Source: Rhizosaccharibacter radicis (GTDB lineage: Bacteria > Pseudomonadota > Alphaproteobacteria > Acetobacterales > Acetobacteraceae). From it: a DNA stretch of 64,000 nucleotides. Below, in pieces: positions 8,553-16,667 of this stretch. The DNA is taken from positions 62,001 to 126,000 of the forward strand of contig JAMZEJ010000002.1 of assembly GCA_024508355.1 (NCBI GenBank), in the 5' to 3' direction. The number at the start of each line of letters is the position of its first letter. Within the stretch, counting starts at the first letter, position 1. A program made the translations under genes and the position numbers. The notes beneath the pieces were generated by a model. The model was not told the DNA's origin. It made no database searches and was given only the letters and a program-made list of their open reading frames with translations.

Positions 8553-8912
8553 TCAGGCCTGGGAGGCCTTTCGCGCCGCCAGCACCGCGTGACGGTGCTC
8601 GCCGGCCCAGTCCAGCAGGGCGCGCAGATGCGGCTCCAGTGAGCGGCCGAGCGGCGAGATCTCATACTGCACGGCCACCGGCGCGGTGCTGATCACCGAG
8701 CGCGCGACGAAGCCGTTCGTCTCGAGCCGGCGCAGGCACTGGGTGAGAGCCTTCTGCGTCACGCCCGGATGCGCCCTCCGCAGGGCGTTGAATCGCATCG
8801 GCCCGGCGCAAAGGCTGGCAAGCACCAGCAGCGTCCATTTGCTGGTGATCTGTTCCAGCAGGGTGCGGTTCAGTTCCAGCTCTTCCACGCTCGACGACGC
8901 CATCGTCGGCAT
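8553..8912 (-). CDS. HxlR-family transcriptional regulator
   Basis: A 119-residue single-domain winged helix-turn-helix protein. The family core is clear: LLEQITSKWTLLVLASLCAGPMRFNALRR (split here as ITSKWTLLVL and GPMRFNALRR), TQKALTQCLRRLETNGFVAR for the recognition helix and wing, and EISPLGRSLEPHLRALLDWA at the C-terminus. HxlR proteins usually sense aldehydes, quinones or oxidants and control an adjacent gene. This one diverges from an NmrA-like reductase across 90 bp that contains two inverted repeats. A start three codons later (MASSS) is equally possible. Confidence 0.9.
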   Translation of the reverse strand: MPTMASSSVEELELNRTLLEQITSKWTLLVLASLCAGPMRFNALRRAHPGVTQKALTQCLRRLETNGFVARSVISTAPVAVQYEISPLGRSLEPHLRALLDWAGEHRHAVLAARKASQA

Positions 8913-8916
8913 ACTC

Positions 8917-8974
8917 CCGGCTACCTGGTAGCGGTAAGGTGCCTAATTGCGTCCAGGTATATTGTCTATACCTG
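8917..8974. promoter_or_regulatory. Operator candidates between hxlR-type gene and NmrA-like gene
   Basis: Two inverted repeats lie in the divergent promoter region. CTACC-T-GGTAG is at 8921-8931, and a perfect 8-bp pair CAGGTATA/TATACCTG with a 5-base spacer is at 8954-8974. The first, read on the minus strand with its flank, gives AGGTAGCCGG. A nearly identical AGGTAGCCCGG occurs in the promoter region of the second HxlR gene at 47513-47523. Binding by the HxlR proteins is inferred. Confidence 0.5.
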
Positions 8975-9002
8975 TGTCGGCTCCACCGATCGGGATGCCG
9001 CC

Positions 9003-9968
9003 ATGACCACGCCGGATAATTTTCTGCCGCCCCTCCCCGCGCGACACGGCGTTCCGCGGCCTGGTCCGGTGCTGGTGTTCGGCGCCACCGGCCAGCAGGG
9101 CGGGGCCGTGGCGGCGGCCCTGGCAGCGAACGGGTGGCCGGTCAGGGCCCTGGTCCGCGATCCGGATGGATCGGGCGCCCAACGGCTCCGGTCGGCTGGC
9201 GTGGCGCTGCATCCGGGCGATCTGGGCGACCCGGACTCGATACGCGCGGCGATGCGGGGCGTGCACGGCGTCTTCAGCGTGCAACCGAGTTCGGGCCAGG
9301 GGGACGCCTACGGCGTCACCGACGAGCAGGAGATCGGATGGGGCCGGTCGATCGCCGACATCGCCCGCACCGAGGGCGTGCAGCATCTGGTGTACAGCTC
9401 AGTCAACGCGGCCGGCGAGCCGACCGGCATGGGCCATTTCGACAGCAAGACGGAGATCGAGGAGCACATCCGCCGCTCGGGCCTTCGCCACACCATCGTC
9501 CGCCCGGCGGCCTTCATGGAGCTCCTGATGCTGCCGGGCATGGGGCTCGACCAGGGCCGGTTCTCGTTCTTCCTGCGTCCCGACCAGAAGGGACAGCTGA
9601 TCGCCGTGCAGGACATCGGGACCATCGTCGCCGATCTGTTCGCGGCGCCTGATCGCCACGCGGGCCGCACCATCGAGATCGCCGGCGACGAGATCACGGG
9701 CCAGGAGTTCGGCGCGATCCTGAGCCGGGCGGCAGGCAGACCGATCGGCTATGCGCGTTTTCCGGACGACATGCTTCAACCCGGCAGCTTCCTGGGCCGG
9801 CTCGCCTCCCTGATCGACGATGGCCGGCTCGCCGGCCGGGCCGACATCGAGGTCCTGCGGCGGGAGTTCGGACCGCTGACGCGCTTCGCGGACTGGGTGG
9901 CGGGCCCCGGCAAACCGTTGCTGGAAGCAGCGCTCGGTGCCGGGAAGGCACCCATCGCCCTGCGCTGA
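9003..9968 (+). CDS. NmrA-like NAD(P)-binding protein
   Basis: A 321-residue atypical short-chain dehydrogenase of the NmrA/HSCARG group. VLVFGATGQQGGAVAAAL (about residues 23-40) is the dinucleotide loop. The family also shows ALVRDP, the GVFSVQP segment and LVYSSVNAAGE, where a classical catalytic Tyr-Lys pair is not obvious. Members are redox sensors or quinone/isoflavone-type reductases. It starts at the ATG immediately after the inverted repeat shared with the divergent HxlR regulator, which likely controls it. An upstream in-frame extension crosses that operator and is rejected. Confidence 0.85.
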   Translation: MTTPDNFLPPLPARHGVPRPGPVLVFGATGQQGGAVAAALAANGWPVRALVRDPDGSGAQRLRSAGVALHPGDLGDPDSIRAAMRGVHGVFSVQPSSGQGDAYGVTDEQEIGWGRSIADIARTEGVQHLVYSSVNAAGEPTGMGHFDSKTEIEEHIRRSGLRHTIVRPAAFMELLMLPGMGLDQGRFSFFLRPDQKGQLIAVQDIGTIVADLFAAPDRHAGRTIEIAGDEITGQEFGAILSRAAGRPIGYARFPDDMLQPGSFLGRLASLIDDGRLAGRADIEVLRREFGPLTRFADWVAGPGKPLLEAALGAGKAPIALR

Positions 9969-10144
9969 CGGTCCGGTGTACGCTCGGGAGGAAGACGCCT
10001 CTTCGCCGCATGCGGGTATGTCGGGACACGGCCGCCACCAGATCGCGCCGCGGTTCCGCTGCCGGAGCGTATCCCGCTGCGGCACCCGGACCCTTCGTCG
10101 GCCCCGGCCGGTCCACCCCCTCGGACTGGATTTCCGCCACACCA

Positions 10145-10159
10145 GAACCTAAAGTGAAC
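10145..10159 (+). promoter_or_regulatory. SOS box (LexA site) upstream of dinB
   Basis: GAAC at 10145-10148 and GAAC at 10156-10159, separated by exactly seven bases, match the alphaproteobacterial LexA operator GAAC-N7-GAAC. The site lies 33 bases before the dinB ATG, where LexA would block transcription. It also rules out a possible GTG start at 10154 that falls inside it. Confidence 0.8.
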
Positions 10160-10192
10160 AAGCAATCGGGGGAAAAGGAACGGCAGGGTCCC

Positions 10193-11305
10193 ATGCGACA
10201 CCGCCGGATCATCCACGTGGACATGGACGCGTTCTATGCCTCGGTGGAACAGCGCGACGATCCGTCCCTGCAGGGGCGGCCGGTCGCGGTGGGCGGGTCG
10301 CGGGAGCGCGGGGTGGTGGCCGCCGCCTCCTACGAGGCGCGACGGTTCGGCGTGCGCTCGGCGATGCCGTCCGTCACCGCCCGGCGGCTGTGCCCGGAGC
10401 TGTTGTTCGTGCGGCCGCGCTTCGAGGTATATCGCGGCGTGTCGCAGCAGATCCGCGCCATCTTCGCGGACTACACCTCCCTGATCCAGCCGCTGGCGCT
10501 GGACGAGGCCTATCTGGACGTCACCGAGCCTCTGCGCGATCTCGGCTCCGCCACCGCGATCGCCACCGAGATCCGCGCCCGGATCCGCGCCGAGACCGGC
10601 CTCACCGCGTCGGCCGGGGTGAGCTACAACAAGTTCCTGGCCAAGCTCGCCTCCGACCACCGGAAGCCCGACGGGCTCTTCGTGGTGACGCCGCGCATGG
10701 GCCCGGACTTCGTGCTGGACCTGCCGGTGAGCCGCTTCCACGGCGTCGGGCCCGTGACCGCCCGCAAGATGGAGCGGCTCGGCATCCATAGCGGGCGCGA
10801 CCTGCGCGACCGGTCGGCCGAGTTCCTGTCGCAGCATTTCGGCAAGGCCGGGCCGCACTACCACGCCATCTCCCGCGGCGAGGACGAGCGCGCGGTGGTG
10901 GTGGACCGGCCGCGCAAATCGATCGGCGCCGAGCAGACCTTCGAGCGCGACCTCGACACGCTGCCCGACCTGATGGCGGCGCTGGACGCACCCATCGCCA
11001 AGGTCTGGGCCGCCTACGAGCGCGGCGGCCGCGGCGCCCGCACGGTGACGCTCAAGGTGAAGTTCTCGGATTTCCGCTTGATGACGCGCGCGGCCTCGTT
11101 TCCGCGCGCCGTGCGCACCCGCGAGGCCTTCCGCGAGGCCGCCATGACGCTGCTGCGCGCCCAGCACCCCTTTCCCCTGAGCGTCCGCCTGCTGGGCGTG
11201 AGCCTGTCGCGCTACGAGGACGAGGCGGAAGGCACGCTCGCGCCGGGGACGGACCTGTTCACGTCCCTTCTGGCCGCACCGGACGGCATCGCTTCGGCAG
11301 GCTGA
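10193..11305 (+). CDS. dinB: DNA polymerase IV (Y-family translesion polymerase)
   Basis: A 370-residue error-prone lesion-bypass polymerase. The catalytic core is visible: IIHVDMDAFYASVE (residues 6-19, first metal-binding Asp and steric-gate region), GVVAAASYEARRFGV (fingers), LALDEAYLDVTE with the paired acidic residues, and GVSYNKFLAKLAS. Helix-hairpin-helix motifs (GVGPVTARKMERLGI) and the little-finger domain follow. A beta-clamp-binding tail is not obvious beyond EDEAEGTLAPGTDLFTSLL. The ATG is preceded by CAGGG. The SOS box 33 bases upstream indicates induction by DNA damage. Confidence 0.95.
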   Translation: MRHRRIIHVDMDAFYASVEQRDDPSLQGRPVAVGGSRERGVVAAASYEARRFGVRSAMPSVTARRLCPELLFVRPRFEVYRGVSQQIRAIFADYTSLIQPLALDEAYLDVTEPLRDLGSATAIATEIRARIRAETGLTASAGVSYNKFLAKLASDHRKPDGLFVVTPRMGPDFVLDLPVSRFHGVGPVTARKMERLGIHSGRDLRDRSAEFLSQHFGKAGPHYHAISRGEDERAVVVDRPRKSIGAEQTFERDLDTLPDLMAALDAPIAKVWAAYERGGRGARTVTLKVKFSDFRLMTRAASFPRAVRTREAFREAAMTLLRAQHPFPLSVRLLGVSLSRYEDEAEGTLAPGTDLFTSLLAAPDGIASAG

Positions 11306-11522
11306 GGCCTTCCAGGAGGCTCGTGGAGCGAGAGTCTCCGGACCGCAGGCCCACAGCAATCGGCATCCGGCCGCGCCGTCCCATCCCCACCGGCCAGCAC
11401 GCGATGCGGACCCGCTCCGGATATCCGCTCGACCCGCCGATGCCCGCGATCCGCGATGCCGTTCGTCCTCGTCGTTCGCGGTGGACCGGACGGTGTCGGA
11501 GCAACAGGGTGGGTGCCATAAG

Positions 11523-12467
11523 GTGACGCTCCATCAGCCGAACGGACGCCCCTCCTTGCCGACCCCGCCCCACGCCCCTACCCGCACCGAGCAGCACGAT
11601 CCGCGCTACGCGACCCTCGATGGCTGGCCGGCCGCCGCCGTGCTGGACGCGTTGCTGGAAAGCCAGATGAGCGGGGTGGCGGCGGTGCGCGGCGCACTGC
11701 CGGCACTGGACCGGGTGGTGGCGGAAGCGCTGCCCAGGCTGCGGCGCGGCGGGCGGCTCGCCTATGCCGGTGCCGGCACCTCGGGGCGCATCGCGTTCCA
11801 GGACGGCGCCGAGCTCGCCCCCACCTTCGACTGGCCCGAGGACCGCACGGTGTTCCTGATGGCGGGCGGTCCCGCGGCACTGGTCCGCGCGGTGGAAGGG
11901 GCCGAGGACGACCGGGCGGCGGCGGAGCAGGCGGTGGCGGTTGAAAGGCTGGGCGGAAACGACGTGCTGCTGGCCCTCGCCGCGAGCGGCACCACGCCCT
12001 TCACGCGCGCCGCGGTCGCCGCGGCGAAGGAGCGCGGCTGCCTCGCCGTCGGCATCAGCTGCAATCCCGACGCGCCGCTGCTGCACGAGGCCGACATCGG
12101 CGTGCTCGCGGAAACCGGTCCGGAAGCGGTCGCTGGGTCGACCCGCCTGAAGGCTGGCACCGCGCAGAAGGTGATCCTGAACCTCCTGTCCACGACCCTG
12201 ATGGTGGGGCTCGGCCGGGTGCATCAAGGGCTGATGGTGGACATGCGGGCCACCAACGCGAAGCTGCGGGAGCGGGCCGGGCGGATGCTGCGGACCCTGA
12301 CCGGCGCCGACGCCGAGGCGGCCGCGCGCGCCCTGGCGGCCACGGGCGACCGGGTGAAGCCGGCGGTCCTGGTGCTGGACGGCGCCACCGCCGCGGAAGC
12401 CGACGCGCTGCTCGCCACGCATCACGGATCGCTGCGCGCGGCGCTGAAGGAACGCCGCGGAGGTTGA
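11523..12467 (+). CDS. murQ: N-acetylmuramic acid 6-phosphate etherase
   Basis: Cleaves MurNAc-6-phosphate to GlcNAc-6-phosphate and D-lactate in cell-wall recycling, so its product feeds nagA directly downstream. Signatures: GRLAYAGAGTSGRI (sugar-isomerase domain), DGAELAPTF and VEGAEDD carrying the two conserved glutamates, GISCNPDAPL, and GSTRLKAGTAQK. Length (314 with this start) is close to the usual 300. No ATG exists at a suitable place. The GTG at 11523 follows an AGGGTGGG stretch and is used here; a TTG at 11556 or a GTG at 11481 are alternatives. It is followed by nagA after 120 bp, probably in one operon. Confidence 0.93.
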   Translation: MTLHQPNGRPSLPTPPHAPTRTEQHDPRYATLDGWPAAAVLDALLESQMSGVAAVRGALPALDRVVAEALPRLRRGGRLAYAGAGTSGRIAFQDGAELAPTFDWPEDRTVFLMAGGPAALVRAVEGAEDDRAAAEQAVAVERLGGNDVLLALAASGTTPFTRAAVAAAKERGCLAVGISCNPDAPLLHEADIGVLAETGPEAVAGSTRLKAGTAQKVILNLLSTTLMVGLGRVHQGLMVDMRATNAKLRERAGRMLRTLTGADAEAAARALAATGDRVKPAVLVLDGATAAEADALLATHHGSLRAALKERRGG

Positions 12468-12587
12468 GCCCGATCGCTGCCGATGGGGTGGGGCGGGACG
12501 GATCGCGAGGCCGACGGGCATTGGCGTGGCGGCGCGTGGTCCGGTGAAGGCCGCCACGAGGGCCCACGACCCGACAGGAGAGCGACG

Positions 12588-13697
12588 ATGACCACGGTGC
12601 TCGACGGGCAGATCGTCCTGCCGGACCGCGTGATGCCGGGCCGCATCCGGTTCGGCCCGTTCATCGAGACGATCGACCCCCTGCCCTCGGCGCCCGACCG
12701 CCTGGTCCTGCCGGGCTTCATCGACGCCCACGTGCATGGCGGCGGCGGCGGCGACACCATCGACGGCGTGGACGGCATCGAGACGCTGGCGCGCTTCCAC
12801 CTGTCGCACGGCACCACCACCCTGCTTCCCACCACCATCACCCGGCCCTGGCCCGAGGTTCTGGCGATGCTGGAAGCGGTGCGCCGCGTGATGGAGAGTG
12901 GCGTGGAGAACGGTGCCGACATCCCTGGCGCGCATCTCGAAGGGCCGTTCATCAGCCCGCAGCGTCTCGGCGCACAGCCGGCGTTCGCGGTGCTTCCCAC
13001 CCCGGAGAGGGTGCGCGAGGCGCTCCGAACGGGGGCGGTGCGGGTGGTGACGATGGCGCCGGAACTGGAACACGCATTCGAGGCGGCCGCCGCGTTCGTA
13101 TCGGCCGGCGTACGCGTCAGCCTTGGGCACAGCCAGGCCGACCACGCGCAGGCGGCGCAGATGCTCGACCATCTGAGCGCGTTGGGCGGTGTGGCCGCCG
13201 GGACCCATCTGTTCAACGCCATGAACGGCATCGCCGGGCGGTCGCCGGGACTGGTGGGCGCCCTGCTGCTGTCGCCGGACGCGCATGCCGAGCTGATCCT
13301 CGATACCCATCACGTGCATCCGGCGTCGTTCCGGCTGGCCCACGCGATGCTGGGCGACCGGCTGCTGTTGATCACCGACGCCATGCGTGCGGCGGGACTG
13401 GGGGATGGGGAAAGCGAGCTGGGAGGCCACCCGGTGAGCATCCGCGATGGGATCGCCCGCCTACGCGACGGGACCCTCGCGGGCAGCGTGCTGACCATGG
13501 ACCAGGCCTTCCGCAACGCGCTCGCCGCCGGGATGGACATCCCGGCCGCCGCCCGCCTGACCGCCGGCAACGCCGCCAGTTATCTCGGTCTGGCGGATCG
13601 TGGCGCACTGCGACCGGGACTGCGCGCCGATCTGGTGGTCATGGATGCCTCAACGAGGATCGACGAGGTCTGGCGGCTGGGGCGGCGCTCGCGGTGA
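12588..13697 (+). CDS. nagA: N-acetylglucosamine-6-phosphate deacetylase
   Basis: Removes acetate from GlcNAc-6-phosphate to give glucosamine-6-phosphate, the substrate of NagB. A 369-residue amidohydrolase with the full metal-site set: DAHVHGGG (H48, H50), HLEGPFISP (E118), LGHS (H181), THLFNAMN (H207) and ITDAM (D264, catalytic). A C-terminal beta-strand cap (AASYLGLADRGALRPGLRADLVVMD) is typical. AGGAG lies seven bases before the ATG, which defines the start. Together with murQ upstream and nagB 9 kb away it completes GlcNAc/MurNAc catabolism. No nagR-type repressor or amino-sugar kinase is in the window. Confidence 0.95.
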   Translation: MTTVLDGQIVLPDRVMPGRIRFGPFIETIDPLPSAPDRLVLPGFIDAHVHGGGGGDTIDGVDGIETLARFHLSHGTTTLLPTTITRPWPEVLAMLEAVRRVMESGVENGADIPGAHLEGPFISPQRLGAQPAFAVLPTPERVREALRTGAVRVVTMAPELEHAFEAAAAFVSAGVRVSLGHSQADHAQAAQMLDHLSALGGVAAGTHLFNAMNGIAGRSPGLVGALLLSPDAHAELILDTHHVHPASFRLAHAMLGDRLLLITDAMRAAGLGDGESELGGHPVSIRDGIARLRDGTLAGSVLTMDQAFRNALAAGMDIPAAARLTAGNAASYLGLADRGALRPGLRADLVVMDASTRIDEVWRLGRRSR

Positions 13698-14145
13698 GGT
13701 GGATCGCGATCCTGGGTGGGAACGGCGCGGAAGTTGCCCGGCAGGTTGACGCTACGGGAAGCGCCGCGACGATGGCATCGAAACGACGCTGCCAGATTCA
13801 TCGAAAATGCCTGTGCCTGCGACAGGACGTTCCACACCGTCCCTGGTCTTGCTTCAAACATTTTCCGTTGCCTTGGCGGTCGCCTACTCGCGCAAGCCAC
13901 GCGCAAGGACGCGTCGCCGGAACCCCCCGATGACCATGCGGAACTCAGACGGCACAGGAATGGTGCGAGAACTGTAACGCACATGCGCGGCCACGACCGA
14001 GTTCCGGTTGGCGGCCCGGGCGAACGACCCGGTACCGGCATGTGCCGGCACCATCGTGTCTCTCTCTGGCGACGCCCGGCGGCTGCACACGATCGTCGCC
14101 AGCGGCGAAAGCCGGCCCGGAGCACTCGGCTCCGGGCACCGTTGT
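13698..14145. other. Intergenic region between convergent genes
   Basis: A 448-bp region between the 3' ends of nagA and the SDR. It contains a GGATCGCGATCC palindrome at 13701-13712 and the SDR terminator hairpin listed separately. Open frames have no recognisable domains and poor codon bias. Confidence 0.5.
14115..14137 (-). terminator. Terminator-like hairpin of the SDR gene
   Basis: GCCCGGAGC (14115-14123) and GCTCCGGGC (14129-14137) form a perfect 9-bp stem with a 5-base loop, eight bases past the SDR stop codon on the minus strand. Only a short CTTTC follows, so Rho-independent termination is plausible but not certain. Confidence 0.55.
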
Positions 14146-15027
14146 TCAGTAGATCGCCATCCCGCCATGCACCGGCAGCAGCGCGCCGGTGGTGTAGCTG
14201 TTCTCGTCGGACGCCAGATACACATAGGCGCCTGCGAGCTCCGCCGGCTGGCCGGGACGGCCGATCGGGGCCTGGCTGCCGAAGCTCTTCTGTTGTTCCG
14301 GTTCCATGCCGGTGACGATGAAGGGCGTCCAGATCGGACCGGGCAGCACGGCGTTCACGCGGATGCCTTTCTCCGCCACGCCCTGCGCCAGGCTGATGGT
14401 GAAGTTGGCGATCGATGCCTTGGTCGCGGAGTAGGGAATCAGGCTCGGCATCGGATGCTTGCTGTTCACCGACGAGGTGTTGATCACCGAGGATCCGGGC
14501 TTCAGATGCGGCAGCGCCGTCTTGGTGATGTAGAACATCGCGTGGATGTTGACGTCGAAGGTACGGCGCCATTCCTCGTCGGGGATCTCTTCCAGCGATT
14601 GGTGCGTCTGCTGGAAGGCCGCGTTGTTGACCAGGATGTCCAGGCGGCCGAACTCGGCGAGCGTCTTCTCCACCAGCGACCGGCATACCGCCGGGTCCGC
14701 GATATCTCCCGGCAGCAACAGCACGCGGCGCCCCGTCTCGCGGACGAACCGGGCCGCCGCCTCGGCGTCCTCGCTTTCTTCTTCGAGAAAGGACAGGGCC
14801 AGATCGGCACCTTCCAGCGCATAGGCCACCGCGACCGCGCGGCCGATGCCGGAATCCGCGCCGGTGATCAGCGCCACCTTGCCGGAAAGCTTGCCCGACC
14901 CCTTGTAGCTGCGTTCGCCGTAATCGGGCTCGGGCGTCATCTTCGCCGACAAGCCGGGAAACGACTGCGGCTGCGGCGTGAAGGGTGGCTGCGGATAGCG
15001 CGTGACGGGATTCTGCTGATCGGACAT
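14146..15027 (-). CDS. Short-chain dehydrogenase, YghA/GSP39 type
   Basis: A 293-residue NAD(P)-dependent oxidoreductase of the group that includes E. coli YghA and Bacillus general stress protein 39. A distinctive N-terminal tail (QNPVTRYPQPPFTPQ) precedes the Rossmann fold. Motifs: ITGADSGIGRAVAVAYA (cofactor), NNAAFQ, NTSSVNSK (catalytic Ser) and YSATKAS (catalytic Tyr and Lys). AGGAGG lies six bases upstream of the chosen ATG. Substrate unknown. It is transcribed in the same direction as the gene upstream (114 bp gap), and a terminator hairpin follows it. Confidence 0.9.
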   Translation of the reverse strand: MSDQQNPVTRYPQPPFTPQPQSFPGLSAKMTPEPDYGERSYKGSGKLSGKVALITGADSGIGRAVAVAYALEGADLALSFLEEESEDAEAAARFVRETGRRVLLLPGDIADPAVCRSLVEKTLAEFGRLDILVNNAAFQQTHQSLEEIPDEEWRRTFDVNIHAMFYITKTALPHLKPGSSVINTSSVNSKHPMPSLIPYSATKASIANFTISLAQGVAEKGIRVNAVLPGPIWTPFIVTGMEPEQQKSFGSQAPIGRPGQPAELAGAYVYLASDENSYTTGALLPVHGGMAIY

Positions 15028-15141
15028 GGGAGCCTCCTCGGGTCGGGTTCTCCCAACGACGACCGTGGTGACGAGTTCTGTCACGACATGGGGCGCGGAT
15101 GCGGCCGCGTCCGACGCCGGGCGCGGCCGATCATGCATCCC

Positions 15142-16278
15142 TCAATGATGCGAGGGCTGCACGCCCAGCGCCATGCCGTACAGCGTGATCGGCTGGCGCA
15201 CCGCGTCACGTCCACCGTTCAATCCCGCCGTACGGTTGAGCTGGGCCGCGGGCATCAGCAACCGCCCCTTGTCGTCGAGCCACATCGCGTCGACCCAGAC
15301 CAGACGAGGATCGGACAGGATGGTGTGCATCCGGCCGTCCGGCGCGATCGCCAGGATGCGCTTGCTGTTCACGTCGCTGAGATAGATCGTGCCGTCCGCA
15401 TCCATCGCGGTGCCGCCGGTGGATGGCGTGTCCGCGAAATGTTCGACGTGACGCGCCAGCTCGGATGCGGGCAGCGAGGCATCGTCGAGGAACCGCGTCT
15501 CGATCCGCGACATGCCGCCGTTGCACGGCTGGTAGTAGAACCAGCGAGCGTCCGGCGACAATTCGAGCTGATCCGCATGGATCACCACCGGGCGTCCCTC
15601 GGGATCGATCACCCGCTGTCCTTCCGCCATCAGCGGCGTGCGGGCGGTGACGGACGGATCGCCGTCCAGCACCCGGCGGCCGGCACCCGTCCGCAGATCG
15701 AGCAGGATCAGGCCGGGCTGGCCGGCGTCGGTGAGATAGGCGCGGTCGCCGTTGAACCTGACATCGTCGACGAAGCTCTTCGGACCGGTGACGGCGGACA
15801 GGTCGTAGCTGCGGGACACCTTGTTGCCGGCGAGGTCGATCCGCACCAGCTTCACCCCGTGCGGGGCGATCGGCTTGCCGATCCCCGGAGCGCCGCGATC
15901 CACCACCCACAGCGCCCCGTCCGGCCCCACGCGCAGCGCGTTGACGCCCACGAACCGGTCGGCGCCGTCGCGACCCTTGCGCCAGCCGTTCCAGCGCTTG
16001 TCGGGGAACGGCACCGGGCGGCCGTCGCGCACCTCCACCACCTCCGGTCCCCGTCCGGGCCGGCCCGGCTGCACGGGCATGAACATCCGGCCGTCCGGCG
16101 TGGTGGCCACGCCGTTGATCACCAGGGAGGACGAGAACACCGGCAACAGGACGCCCTGCGGGCCGGCCGGCCCCGAATCCGGCGCCGCGCGGGGGGCCGC
16201 GGCGGTCGCCAGCAACAAGGAACCGACGAGGATCGACCTCGAGAACAGCGTCTTGGCCGCGATCATGGGAACGCGCAT
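15142..16278 (-). CDS. Secreted Yellow/major-royal-jelly family protein
   Basis: A 378-residue exported protein of the MRJP/Yellow family, a six-bladed beta-propeller group. It has a signal peptide (LFSRSILVGSLLLATAAAPRA, cleavage near residue 32). Family blocks: VINGVATTPDGRMFMP, NALRVGPDGALWVVDRG, VDDVRFNGDRAYLTDAG, GGTAMDADGTIYLSDVNSK and WVDAMWLDDKGRLLMPA. Bacterial members lack a settled function; some insect members act on melanin precursors. Two starts four codons apart are possible: AAGGA abuts the first ATG and lies 13 bases before the second. Confidence 0.85.
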   Translation of the reverse strand: MRVPMIAAKTLFSRSILVGSLLLATAAAPRAAPDSGPAGPQGVLLPVFSSSLVINGVATTPDGRMFMPVQPGRPGRGPEVVEVRDGRPVPFPDKRWNGWRKGRDGADRFVGVNALRVGPDGALWVVDRGAPGIGKPIAPHGVKLVRIDLAGNKVSRSYDLSAVTGPKSFVDDVRFNGDRAYLTDAGQPGLILLDLRTGAGRRVLDGDPSVTARTPLMAEGQRVIDPEGRPVVIHADQLELSPDARWFYYQPCNGGMSRIETRFLDDASLPASELARHVEHFADTPSTGGTAMDADGTIYLSDVNSKRILAIAPDGRMHTILSDPRLVWVDAMWLDDKGRLLMPAAQLNRTAGLNGGRDAVRQPITLYGMALGVQPSHH

Positions 16279-16439
16279 TCCTTCGGATGGAACGGTGAGG
16301 CAAGACGCCCAACGTTTTCAGGGGCCGGAAGTGGCCTCTTCTTCCGCATCGGATCGTCCGGCGCCGCGACGAAGCGAGGCGTCGGCTTCATCATCCGTTG
16401 ATGTTGCTCCGGCATGGTCGCGTGGCGGCACGTCGCCGC

Positions 16440-16453
16440 GGGGGGGGGGGGGG
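16440..16453 (+). repeat. Homopolymer of 14 G at a ribosome-binding site
   Basis: An uninterrupted run of 14 G ends four bases before the ATG of the small lipoprotein gene and supplies its Shine-Dalgarno (GGGGAGAC-ATG). Runs of this length slip during replication in other bacteria, so expression could vary. An assembly error in the run is also possible. Confidence 0.85.
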
Positions 16454-16457
16454 AGAC

Positions 16458-16667
16458 ATGCCTGTGCGCCGATTGATGACCATGCTGTTCTGCAGCCTGA
16501 TGCTCACCGGGTGCGGCCCGCAGATCATCGTGATGAAGAACCCGCAAACCGGGAAGGTCGCGCAATGCAACGGCACCGGGGCGGGGCGAAGCCGCATGGC
16601 CAACGCCGACGCGGCGAGCGACTGCGCCCGGGGATACGAGGCGGCGGGCTGGGTCCGGATGAACTAG
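16458..16667 (+). CDS. Small predicted lipoprotein
   Basis: A 69-residue protein with a short basic start, hydrophobic MTMLFCSLMLTG, and a lipobox LTGC with Cys19. This predicts lipid attachment and membrane anchoring after signal peptidase II. The mature part (GPQIIVMKNPQTGKVAQC, then ADAASDCARGYEAAGW) has two further cysteines and ends in a motif seen in many small bacterial lipoproteins of unknown function. The ATG follows GGGGAGAC, part of the G14 run. Confidence 0.75.
   Translation: MPVRRLMTMLFCSLMLTGCGPQIIVMKNPQTGKVAQCNGTGAGRSRMANADAASDCARGYEAAGWVRMN

Noticed and set aside
10154-10192. GTG start for dinB at 10154
   Set aside because: It lies inside the GAAC-N7-GAAC box, and homology begins at MRHRRIIHVDMDAF from 10193.
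11323-11526. A 67-codon frame before murQ overlapping its GTG
   Set aside because: Composition is Arg/Pro-rich, it has no RBS, and the overlap appears to be chance.
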